A DNA stretch of 64,000 nucleotides, taken from the NCBI GenBank assembly GCA_963665015.2, contig CAXXSY010000004.1, positions 1,860,001 through 1,924,000 of the forward strand. Direction: 5' to 3'. Position 1 is the first letter of the stretch, and each line of letters starts with the position of its first letter. Under the pieces are notes generated by a model. That model was not told where the DNA came from. It made no database searches and saw nothing but the letters and a program-made list of their open reading frames with translations. The position numbers and the translations under genes are program-made. Positions 52,613-59,946 of this stretch are shown here, one piece after another. The DNA is from G963662655 sp963665015 (GTDB lineage: Bacteria; Cloacimonadota; Cloacimonadia; Cloacimonadales; JAIOQZ01).

Positions 52613-53884
52613 ATGAAACATTTGCTTATGGTGCTGCTGGTTACGCTGGCAGCAGGCTTGTACGGCTATGACTTCTACACCGTCAATTCCGAAAGCCAGA
52701 CCCTTTCTTACGTCAATACCGAAACCGGCTCTATCGATCCGGACTACGCGATTCTGGGAGCGGCTGCGTATGCGGCGCCCAATCGCATGGCAATCCTGGA
52801 CAACACGGGCTACGTGACCATCACCTACGAGAACACGATCCAACTCGTCACCCTGCCTGAGAATCGGACTCGAACGACGATCTATCTCGGCGACAACGTC
52901 CTTCCATACGACGTGTGCGTTGGAGCCGACTACATCTGGGTGACGGGCAGCGGTAGCGAACTCGTCTATCAGATCGATCCCGCGTCCAACGAAATCGTCA
53001 ACACGGTCGCAACGGGAACCTACCCCCAGAGCATCCTGTACTACGACGGCAAGCTCTACGTTTCCAACACCGGTTTCAACCCTGCGGACTGGTCCTACGC
53101 GCCGGGAACCGTCACCGTGATCGATGCCGCGACTTGCTCCGTGCTCACGACCATCGATACCGACCTCAATCCGCAGGATATGATGATTCACGATGGGCAA
53201 ATCCACCTGGTTTGTACCGGAGATTACAACAGCGTTAGCGGTAAGATCGACATCATCGCCCCGGACACGAATCAAATTGTCGATATCCTGAATCTGGGCG
53301 GTTCGCCGGGCTCGATCGCGGTCAGCGAAGATGGTCGGATGTTCGTGGGAAACGCCTGGCCGGCAGGTGTCTATGTGTATGACGCCGCTACGCTCGATAT
53401 TCTCGTCACGCCCGGCGACTACCTCTTCCACGGTGGAAACGCGCTGGCAATCTACGATTCTGAGCTGCTTTCCGTCGATGCCGGCGACTACATCCAGAAC
53501 TCGGATGTCTATCGCTACGACCTCTCGGATAACTCGTTGCTGAACACGTATGAGGTCGCAGTCGGCGTTACGGATGTCATCGTGAAGAAAGAGGTGGAAT
53601 CTATCGAGGACGATCCCATTGAGCCGCAAGAGAAAATCGTGCTCAGGGCGTGGCCGAATCCCGCACTGCGCGGCGACATGATCCAATTCTCCCTGCCGGA
53701 AGGTTTTCCGGTGGATCGCTATCATATCTACGACGTGAGAGGAAGACGCATCGCGGATATCCACGGTAATTCATGGGACGGAAGAGATATCGACGGCAAG
53801 CGCGCCGGATCGGGTATTTATTTCTGTGTTGCGATGAAGGGAAGCAAGCAGCTTTCGATCAAAAAGATAACGATCATTCGTTAA
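52613..53884 (+). CDS. Riboswitch-controlled secreted beta-propeller, candidate B12-binding protein
   Basis: The 423-residue protein has a signal peptide (about 1-18, ending AGLYGYD). About 300 residues of YncE/DUF5074-like propeller repeats follow: TSELVYQIDPASNEIVNTV-type lines such as VYQIDPASNEIV, VTVIDAATCSVLTTI, IDIIAPDTNQIVDIL and VYVYDAATLDILV. The last 80 residues are a sorting domain variant (AWPNPALRGDMIQFSLP, DVRGRRI, GSGIYFCVAM). It is the only gene after a cobalamin riboswitch and has its own terminator. In Bacteroides, BtuG is a surface beta-propeller that binds cobalamin tightly for BtuB. I infer an analogous cobalamin-capture role here; no btuB lies in the window. Confidence 0.83.
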   Translation: MKHLLMVLLVTLAAGLYGYDFYTVNSESQTLSYVNTETGSIDPDYAILGAAAYAAPNRMAILDNTGYVTITYENTIQLVTLPENRTRTTIYLGDNVLPYDVCVGADYIWVTGSGSELVYQIDPASNEIVNTVATGTYPQSILYYDGKLYVSNTGFNPADWSYAPGTVTVIDAATCSVLTTIDTDLNPQDMMIHDGQIHLVCTGDYNSVSGKIDIIAPDTNQIVDILNLGGSPGSIAVSEDGRMFVGNAWPAGVYVYDAATLDILVTPGDYLFHGGNALAIYDSELLSVDAGDYIQNSDVYRYDLSDNSLLNTYEVAVGVTDVIVKKEVESIEDDPIEPQEKIVLRAWPNPALRGDMIQFSLPEGFPVDRYHIYDVRGRRIADIHGNSWDGRDIDGKRAGSGIYFCVAMKGSKQLSIKKITIIR

Positions 53885-53901
53885 TGTATTACTTGATATT
53901 G

Positions 53902-53930
53902 AGGGGCAGGCTATCGTGTCTGCCCTTTTT
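53902..53930 (+). terminator. Intrinsic terminator of the propeller gene
   Basis: GGGCAG (53904-53909) pairs with CTGCCC (53920-53925), followed by TTTTT. It lies about 20 bases after the stop and makes the riboswitch gene monocistronic. Confidence 0.8.
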
Positions 53931-53940
53931 CTGTTGGATA

Positions 53941-53970
53941 GAGATGCAGGCAGGGGTGCCTGCGTACCAC
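53941..53970 (+). repeat. REP-like hairpin, family B
   Basis: GAGATGCAGGCAGGGGTG continues CCTGCGTACCAC, with the stem GCAGGC/GCCTGC at 53946-53963. It lies between convergent genes. Confidence 0.75.
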
Positions 53971-53980
53971 GAGGGACAGA

Positions 53981-54033
53981 GATGCAGGTTCAGTTTTTTC
54001 GTGCCTCAAAAACTACAGATGCCTGCGCTCCAC
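53981..54033 (+). repeat. Interrupted family B repeat
   Basis: The left end GATGCAGG (53981-53988) and the right end ATGCCTGCGCTCCAC (from 54019) match the family B element. The five loop-side bases expected between them are replaced by 30 bases that contain their own inverted repeat, AGTTTTT/AAAAACT. Confidence 0.5.
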
Positions 54034-55559
54034 TACTCGATCCAGACGGGATTGGTGGCGGCGAATCCACCCCACTTCGTGCGGAGCTCCATACGGACGT
54101 AGCCGCGATCAGGTAATAACAGGCGTTTTTTGTTCGGGGGATTGACGATACGCTTCTCACGCCCTGCATCGCAATCACCGATCAAGAGATCGATACGGGT
54201 GATCCTGCCAAATTCCGGTGTGGTCGCGGTGTCGTAAAGGAGCCGTTCCTTCCGGGATTTCATCGACTGGCCGATGTTTATCGCGTTTTCGCCCTTGCCG
54301 AGTTGGAACCGGATAAACGGACCGTTTGAGACAACGATCTCGCCACTCCTGAGTCCAGCCAGGGGATCGTTGGCATTGTGCCGGAACAGGGTCATCATCT
54401 TGCCGAATGTCTGCTTGCGGGAGCTGAACAATTGCAGGTAAGGAATCCGAATCTGGCGCATGATGTTGAAATTGCCGTGGGCGTCGTTTCCGGCGAGCAG
54501 GAGAAAGCGTTCCCTCTTTAGCAGAAGATCGCGCCAGTGCAAGAGGCTGTCCATGATTTCCGGACGATTACAGCTATTGATTGCCTGCAAATGCTTGATT
54601 CCGGCATCGTGGAAATCGTTCTGCGACCAGTTGCCTCTGCGGATAAGCCACCTCTGGAGAATGGGAACCGGTTCGAACGGATGCGCCGCGATGAGCAGCC
54701 CGTGCGGATCGTCTTCAAGCTCGCTCAGATGTACCTGCGGCCGGTTGCAGAACCACCGTTCGGCGCTGTCGCCGCTGCCGGGAATAAAATCATTCCGCCC
54801 GATGGCCAGCATGTGAACGTTTTCGCCTCGCGAATTCCCGATGGAGACCTCTTCACCCGCGAGGATGCGGCAGGAATCGGAATCCAGGCTCGCCACCTCT
54901 TCCTGCATACGATGCCACTTGGGCAGAGACGGGTCGTTTTTCAGATAGTTATCGGTGCGGTCGTCCAGATCGTAGGAGTGATCGGTGACGAAAAACCATT
55001 TCAAGCCCATTGCTACGGCCATGGCACGGGTCAGCCCGATATCGGCGCCGAACTCTACCTGGTCGTCCGTGTAGTTGGTGTGGACGTGCGGATCGCCGGC
55101 GTACCAGCCATCCGGAAAGGGGAGAGGTCGGTCGGTGACGAAGCATCGATAGGGCTGCCAGGAGAGTCCGGAAAAATTATCGTTGAAGAATCTGAATGCC
55201 TTTCCGCGCGAGAATCCCTCGACGAGCACCGTGATCCACGCGAAGGCATTGAAATCGAGGAATTGGTTCTCGATGGGAAGGATCACGGATCGATAGGGCG
55301 AGCTGAAGGTCTGGTCGAGATCGAAGATAATCTTTCGACTCCGGTTTTTCTGCAGGACGTACGCGGTCACGCGCTGGATGGTGATCGGGAATCGATCCGC
55401 GTCCTTGACGATCAGCGCGATCGGCAGGCTCGAATTATCACGGGCGATGTACCGCGTCGGCGCATCGGTGACGATCTCGGGCAATTTCCTGTAATACCGC
55501 GGCTTGAGCAACGGCAGCCGGAAATGCGTTTCAGCGTAAGCGATTGGTATGGGTATCAT
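54033..55559 (-). CDS. PHP-domain metallohydrolase with N-terminal beta domain
   Basis: The 508-residue protein has a beta-rich region (about 1-160) followed by a PHP phosphoesterase domain. The metal-binding motifs are GDPHVHTNYTDD (near 165-176), FFVTDHSYDL, LAGEEVSIG, LIAAHPFEP and GNDAHGN. PHP proteins of this multi-domain type hydrolyse phosphoester bonds; the substrate is not known. There is no signal peptide, although the N-terminus begins IPIPIAYAETH. I chose 55559 because GGAGG lies eight bases before it; the frame is open for 38 more codons without a ribosome site. It runs with the pilin-like and cutC genes upstream. Confidence 0.8.
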   Translation of the reverse strand: MIPIPIAYAETHFRLPLLKPRYYRKLPEIVTDAPTRYIARDNSSLPIALIVKDADRFPITIQRVTAYVLQKNRSRKIIFDLDQTFSSPYRSVILPIENQFLDFNAFAWITVLVEGFSRGKAFRFFNDNFSGLSWQPYRCFVTDRPLPFPDGWYAGDPHVHTNYTDDQVEFGADIGLTRAMAVAMGLKWFFVTDHSYDLDDRTDNYLKNDPSLPKWHRMQEEVASLDSDSCRILAGEEVSIGNSRGENVHMLAIGRNDFIPGSGDSAERWFCNRPQVHLSELEDDPHGLLIAAHPFEPVPILQRWLIRRGNWSQNDFHDAGIKHLQAINSCNRPEIMDSLLHWRDLLLKRERFLLLAGNDAHGNFNIMRQIRIPYLQLFSSRKQTFGKMMTLFRHNANDPLAGLRSGEIVVSNGPFIRFQLGKGENAINIGQSMKSRKERLLYDTATTPEFGRITRIDLLIGDCDAGREKRIVNPPNKKRLLLPDRGYVRMELRTKWGGFAATNPVWIE

Positions 55560-55612
55560 AGAAAAAACCTCCAGAGCGTCCCCTGAAGGTTTGCAAAAAG
55601 ATTCATGCCCGA

Positions 55613-56101
55613 CTACGGAAGCCAGTTTCTGTGGATGACGTCTTTGGCTTTGTCCGGTGCTTCGATCGACCACGGTCCGGAAGGCAGCATGAACTTGATC
55701 TGAATGCCTTCATGTCCGAATTCTTCGGTTGTGGTAGCAACGATAAATCCGCCGGTAATGCTGCGTCCTTCCATATCCACATCGGCGACGCGGAAAGTGA
55801 AATACGCGTTATCGGGCTTGTAATTGAGCTGCGAGAAATCGAAGGCGTATTCGCCGTCTCCCAGATCGGGGTTGTTCTTGAAATCTTCATCAATTTTGGC
55901 AATTTCCCTGACGATCTCGATCGCTTCCTGCGTACGGCTGCGATCGATCTTCATCTGCCGGAGCGGGAAGATAAACGTAACCACGATCCCCACCAGCATG
56001 ATGATCATCAGAAGCTCGATCAGAGAGAACTTCTTCACCTGCTTTATGCTCAAGTCGTCAGTCTGACCAACATTGTTCTTCGCTTCGTTTTGATCCGACA
56101 T
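55613..56101 (-). CDS. Type IV pilin-like protein with non-canonical processing site
   Basis: The 162-residue protein carries a prepilin-type segment, KKFSLIELLMIIMLVGIVV, after an unusually long leader of about 23 residues. The Glu at +5 and the hydrophobic helix are typical of pilins and pseudopilins, but the residue before the Phe is Lys rather than the usual Gly. Prepilin peptidase may therefore cleave poorly or not at all. The C-terminal part (about 50-162) is a small beta-rich domain. GGAGG lies four bases before the start at 56101. No other pilus gene is present in the window. Confidence 0.72.
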   Translation of the reverse strand: MSDQNEAKNNVGQTDDLSIKQVKKFSLIELLMIIMLVGIVVTFIFPLRQMKIDRSRTQEAIEIVREIAKIDEDFKNNPDLGDGEYAFDFSQLNYKPDNAYFTFRVADVDMEGRSITGGFIVATTTEEFGHEGIQIKFMLPSGPWSIEAPDKAKDVIHRNWLP

Positions 56102-56151
56102 TCGTCCTCCAGTATTTGTTTTTTCTAAAAACACCGACGCTGTTTATTTTG

Positions 56152-56901
56152 TCAAAGGATTTTTGCAATTGAGATTAGTTTCCGCACAATCGTCGCATCC
56201 GTTACAGAACGAGTCTCTTCCGATAGAACGGGTATTTGCTTCAGCCCCTTCACGGGCGTGGTTATAATTCGGCTGCACGAAGCATGGATGTCGGTCTGTC
56301 CGATGAAGTCGATCAGTTGCCGCGCGTTTTCCGGCCGGATACCGCTCGCGGGGAGTATCTGGATCGTTCGCCCAGGGTAATCGATTAACTGCTTCAGGAT
56401 TTCGCGTCCTTCCCAAGCGGTCGCGCGGCAGCCGCTGGACAGGATTCTCGTTACACCGAGATCTTGCAGGATGCGCATGTTTCCCACGGGATCGTGAAGG
56501 AGATCGAACGCGCGATGAAATACCGTATCGCGTCCATCGGCAAGCCTTACCATCCGCCTGACGCGTCTTCGGTCGATAATCCCCTGTCCGGTAATCATGC
56601 CGAAAGCGATGCCGGACGCGCCAATATCGAGCATTCTTTCGGCCTCGCGCAGCATGAGGTTGAATTCGTCAGATAGATAGAGGAAATCGCCCTCGCGGGG
56701 TCGGATCATGACGATGACCGGTATATCGACCGATCGCAGGATTGTTTCCACCATGGATTGAGACGGGGTAAGCCCACCAAGAGACAGCGCACTGTTCACC
56801 TCCAGACGGTCCGCACCCGCTTCAGCCGCGATGATCGCCGAAATGATATCACCGATACAGATTTCTACTGGATTTCCTTGATAGTTTATCGATTGCTGCA
56901 T
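56152..56901 (-). CDS. cutC: CutC family protein
   Basis: A 249-residue TIM-barrel protein with the CutC signature lines AAEAGADRLEVNSALSLGGLTPS (in overlapping parts, about 26-48), VIVMIRPREGDFLYL, GIAFGMITGQGIID and FHRAFDLLHD. CutC was first linked to copper tolerance, but its reaction has not been settled. No copper transporters or chaperones are nearby. Its start overlaps the AT-rich membrane gene by 16 bases. Confidence 0.92.
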   Translation of the reverse strand: MQQSINYQGNPVEICIGDIISAIIAAEAGADRLEVNSALSLGGLTPSQSMVETILRSVDIPVIVMIRPREGDFLYLSDEFNLMLREAERMLDIGASGIAFGMITGQGIIDRRRVRRMVRLADGRDTVFHRAFDLLHDPVGNMRILQDLGVTRILSSGCRATAWEGREILKQLIDYPGRTIQILPASGIRPENARQLIDFIGQTDIHASCSRIITTPVKGLKQIPVLSEETRSVTDATIVRKLISIAKIL

Positions 56902-57449
56902 ATATTTTTACTGATAATTTCAAGCTGTTTTGATATTTTGCCAAGCTCAATCCCTATGTCATCAGAAAGAGAATATTGTTCGAGGATTCGCTCAAGATCG
57001 TAATAGAATTCATCCTTAAAATGTCTATTTCCATACTTATAGCATACTTGTATTCTATAAGTTGATTCATGATCACCTGTGTTGTTTTGGTTTCTCTCAG
57101 TTGTTAGATCAAGCAAGTCATCATATATCGCATCTGGAATTAGGGATGGAATTGATATTTTCTCAATTTGATACTCCTTACTGCTTCTTCTTCTAAAGAA
57201 TGAAATAAAAACAGGATCAATATCTACTTCAATATTCTCAGCTGCTCGAGCGCCATGATTGGATATTACGATTCGAATATAGTATCGTTTTTGTACAACG
57301 ATTTTGCAGCTTAAATATGGACGATTATGCTCTCGAAAAGAATCTCTTGCGGCTTTTAATGAGAGAGCAGACAGCAGTAACGCTCCAGATGTCAAAATAG
57401 CGTCTAAATGTAAATTCAACCAATCCCATATTGAAAGCCACGTGTCCAT
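56886..57449 (-). CDS. AT-rich single-helix membrane protein, unknown
   Basis: The 187-residue protein has one N-terminal hydrophobic helix (about 17-32, AILTSGALLLSALSLKA) and a soluble domain rich in Lys, Ile and Tyr with YYIRIVISNHGARAAENIEVDID, an Ig-like strand pattern. Composition differs from its neighbours: 57121-57180 has 19 G+C in 60 bases. It overlaps the cutC start by 16 bases. The base use and lack of relatives suggest horizontal acquisition. Proteins with such a helix and a beta domain are often annotated as hypothetical in defence or phage islands, but nothing here confirms that. Confidence 0.65.
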   Translation of the reverse strand: MDTWLSIWDWLNLHLDAILTSGALLLSALSLKAARDSFREHNRPYLSCKIVVQKRYYIRIVISNHGARAAENIEVDIDPVFISFFRRRSSKEYQIEKISIPSLIPDAIYDDLLDLTTERNQNNTGDHESTYRIQVCYKYGNRHFKDEFYYDLERILEQYSLSDDIGIELGKISKQLEIISKNICSNR

Positions 57450-57545
57450 TGGGTACTCCTTATATCATGTTCTGTTAGTCAATTTCATCTATGTCATACC
57501 TGCCTTTGTGCGTCAACGTAAAAACATCAACCGTCAAAGAGGAGA

Positions 57546-57575
57546 GAGATGCGGACGGAGACGTCCGCGTTCCAC
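57546..57575 (+). repeat. REP-like hairpin with alternate stem
   Basis: GAGATGCGGACGGAGACG continues TCCGCGTTCCAC, with stem GCGGAC/GTCCGC at 57551-57568. It shares its 5' and 3' flanks with the GCAGGC-type copies. Confidence 0.7.
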
Positions 57576-57652
57576 GGGGGCGACCAATTTCCTGCTTGAC
57601 ATGCGCGATTGGTAGCTTAAATTTTTAATAAACACACAGTAAAGCAGGTGAC

Positions 57653-58171
57653 ATGAAAAAGCAGATATTTCTTTGCATCATCCTAATAATCAACGGCCTT
57701 CTGATCGCAGACACGAATCCGCTCGACGAGGTCGGCAACCTCTTCTGGGGGATGTCGGCCGATACGGTCAGCACCAGGTTCGAGGCTTCGGTCGTCGATT
57801 TCAACGAACTGGCCATCGTTTGCAACGGAGAATACCGGCAGCATCCGGCGTATGTCACCTACATCTTCCATGACGACAAACTGAGCATGATCACCTACAA
57901 CCTCCTAATCGAAAGCGCCGATTCGCTCCTTACCGCGTATGAAGAAATCCACATGTATCTGACGGATTCTTACGGGAAGCCAATCGAAAATCAAGAAATC
58001 GGATCAGAAATTGCAAAAGAAAAGTTGATTAATGAAATCAGTAATGGTCAGCGGCAACTCAGCAGCTTCTGGGTTGTCGGCGACACGCGTTTGGTATTGA
58101 GTCTGAAAAAGAGCAGATTGTCCGAATATCCGGTGTCCATCGTCGTTCTCTATTCGCACAATCGGCAGTAG
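57653..58171 (+). CDS. Small secreted protein of unknown function
   Basis: The 172-residue protein has a signal peptide (about 1-20, KKQIFLCIILIINGLLIAD). The mature part starts NPLDEVGNLFWGMSADTV, where the FWGMS line followed by a V-x-x-x-F repeat resembles small periplasmic proteins with an alternating helix and beta-sheet layout. AGGTGA lies just before the ATG. It leads a four-gene operon with gaps of 18, 9 and 11 bases, all coding for secreted proteins. No family recognised. Confidence 0.7.
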   Translation: MKKQIFLCIILIINGLLIADTNPLDEVGNLFWGMSADTVSTRFEASVVDFNELAIVCNGEYRQHPAYVTYIFHDDKLSMITYNLLIESADSLLTAYEEIHMYLTDSYGKPIENQEIGSEIAKEKLINEISNGQRQLSSFWVVGDTRLVLSLKKSRLSEYPVSIVVLYSHNRQ

Positions 58172-58189
58172 AAACGAAGGAGTGTTGTT

Positions 58190-58729
58190 ATGAAATGGTG
58201 GATTACAGGCTTATTGTGTCTCATCTTGCTTGTCCATCTCGGCGCGGAAACGATGATCGTCCACACAAGCGAGCAGGATTACACGTTCAATGTAGAGCAG
58301 ATCGTGACCATGATCGTCTATTCCGAGCAGGATGTGCTTTCGATCCAGACCACGTCCGGCGGCTACGATTTCCACATGCTCGACGATATCCTGTCCATCA
58401 CCTTTGACGGCGTGGCGGTCGAACCCGGACTGGAAGAGGTTGGAAAGCGCGTACCGATCAAGTTTCTGAAAAACTACCCCAATCCGTTCAATCCCGAGAC
58501 ATCCATCAGCTTCGACACCGGATTCGACGCGAAGGTCAACCTCACGATCTTCAACGTCAAGGGGCAGAAGGTGAAAACACTGGTTGACACCCACATGGAA
58601 AAAGGTTCACACCATATCAAGTGGCAGGGCACCGACGCGTCCGGGAAGAAGGTCGGCGGCGGCGTTTATTTCTATCGGATACAGGTCGGCGACAAAGTTA
58701 TCACCCGCAAGATGCTGCTTCTAAAATAG
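58190..58729 (+). CDS. Short secreted protein with sorting domain
   Basis: The 179-residue protein has a signal peptide (about 1-20). Residues 21-75 are two successive short motifs: MIVHTSEQDYTFNVEQIVTM and LSIQTTSGGYDFHMLDDILS ending ITF. The rest is a FlgD-like sorting domain with NPFNPETSISFD, NVKGQKVKTLV, GGGVYFYRIQ and a KMLLLK end. AAGGAG precedes the start. With almost no functional domain of its own, it might be a minimal carrier or a cell-surface tether. The first motif is shared with the two downstream genes. Confidence 0.75.
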   Translation: MKWWITGLLCLILLVHLGAETMIVHTSEQDYTFNVEQIVTMIVYSEQDVLSIQTTSGGYDFHMLDDILSITFDGVAVEPGLEEVGKRVPIKFLKNYPNPFNPETSISFDTGFDAKVNLTIFNVKGQKVKTLVDTHMEKGSHHIKWQGTDASGKKVGGGVYFYRIQVGDKVITRKMLLLK

Positions 58730-58738
58730 GGGGTGGCC

Positions 58739-59935
58739 ATGAAGACCTTTACATTCCTTGTCATGCTCTTGCTGTGCCTGGTGCTATCTGCCACCAGCAT
58801 GGTGATCAAGCGGGAAGACCAGCCGGATATCGCGGTGCCTATCGCGACCGTTGACAGCATCTACTTCACGGATCAGGCGGCTGGAGAAGTCACACACCTG
58901 CAATTCGTTCCTGCGCATGCCGATCCGGGATGCCCTGTCGAAGTGGCGGTTCAATTGCTGGATGCGATCGGCAATCCGGTACTCAATACGACACCGGTGC
59001 ATTTCTCGTTTGTGAACATGCCTCCGAGCGGCACGAACATCAATCATGAAGTCTATACGATAAACGACACACTGACCGTCAGGTCCGTTTACGGGATGGC
59101 GATCGTGAGTCTCAACTGCGGCACGGAAAGCGGTGTCGTATGGTTAAGTGCATCGGTCGATCTCGAAGACGATACCGTTTCCGAGACCTGCAACTACGTA
59201 ATCCATGCTACCAATGTCGATAACGTCTCGATCCAGTACGGCAACGACGTGACCAACGCCGGCAGCGGGTGCTGGAGTCTTCCAATCGGTGCAATGTGCA
59301 CGAACGATGCCGGAGTGCCGGCAACCTACGGAACCGCGGTCTGGTTCTCGATTCCCGATCAGGAAATCGACTGGTGCAGCGTCATCCCCGAATCGTACAT
59401 CGGGAACCCCAACGTCTATGGCGATTCGCTGCCCGGCATGGCATACACACGACTATGTTACGATGGCGCGCACAGTTTGGAGGATGTTACCGTGCGAATT
59501 CAGGTTGGCGACTTCGATGAAGCCTTCATGGTCGAGCTTCCCCTGATTCAACCGCAACTTGACGCAGTTCCAATACCCGGTCACCTTGACTGGACGGAGG
59601 GTAGCGATTGGGACTATGTAGAAGGAGAAATCCAGATTCATGTCTCGGACGGGCAGGGTAACCCGGTTCATTACGCGATTGTATCTCTGACATCCACCCA
59701 TGGCGAATTCGTCGAGCCGGATGTGCAATATCAGGTTCCCGGAGAGGATTGGTCGGTGATTCATACCAATACGGATGGATACACTCGGGGTCGAATCCGA
59801 TTCTACGAATACGAATGTCCACCGGTTGATCCACCACCCAACGAGGTTCCGGTCGATCTCACGATATGGCTTAACGGAACCGATGTGACCGACCAAACCA
59901 CGATCATTCTTCTGAACTACAACGAACCCGAATAA
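58739..59935 (+). CDS. Secreted Ig-like domain protein, tandem paralogue 1
   Basis: The 398-residue protein has a signal peptide (about 1-19, ending VLSATS). It is followed by the short motif MVIKREDQPDIAVPIATVDS ending IYF and then three Ig-like (Big/invasin-style) domains. The domains show VAVQLLDAIGNPV, VHFSFVNMPPSGTN, IQIHVSDGQGNPVHYAIVSLT and the C-terminal ECPPVDPPPNE. It is paralogous to the next gene over its whole length. The start at 58739 follows GGGGGTGG; GTG at 58733 is less likely. No sorting domain is present, so release to the periplasm or outside must use another route. Confidence 0.75.
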   Translation: MKTFTFLVMLLLCLVLSATSMVIKREDQPDIAVPIATVDSIYFTDQAAGEVTHLQFVPAHADPGCPVEVAVQLLDAIGNPVLNTTPVHFSFVNMPPSGTNINHEVYTINDTLTVRSVYGMAIVSLNCGTESGVVWLSASVDLEDDTVSETCNYVIHATNVDNVSIQYGNDVTNAGSGCWSLPIGAMCTNDAGVPATYGTAVWFSIPDQEIDWCSVIPESYIGNPNVYGDSLPGMAYTRLCYDGAHSLEDVTVRIQVGDFDEAFMVELPLIQPQLDAVPIPGHLDWTEGSDWDYVEGEIQIHVSDGQGNPVHYAIVSLTSTHGEFVEPDVQYQVPGEDWSVIHTNTDGYTRGRIRFYEYECPPVDPPPNEVPVDLTIWLNGTDVTDQTTIILLNYNEPE

Positions 59936-59946
59936 AGGAGCGATTC

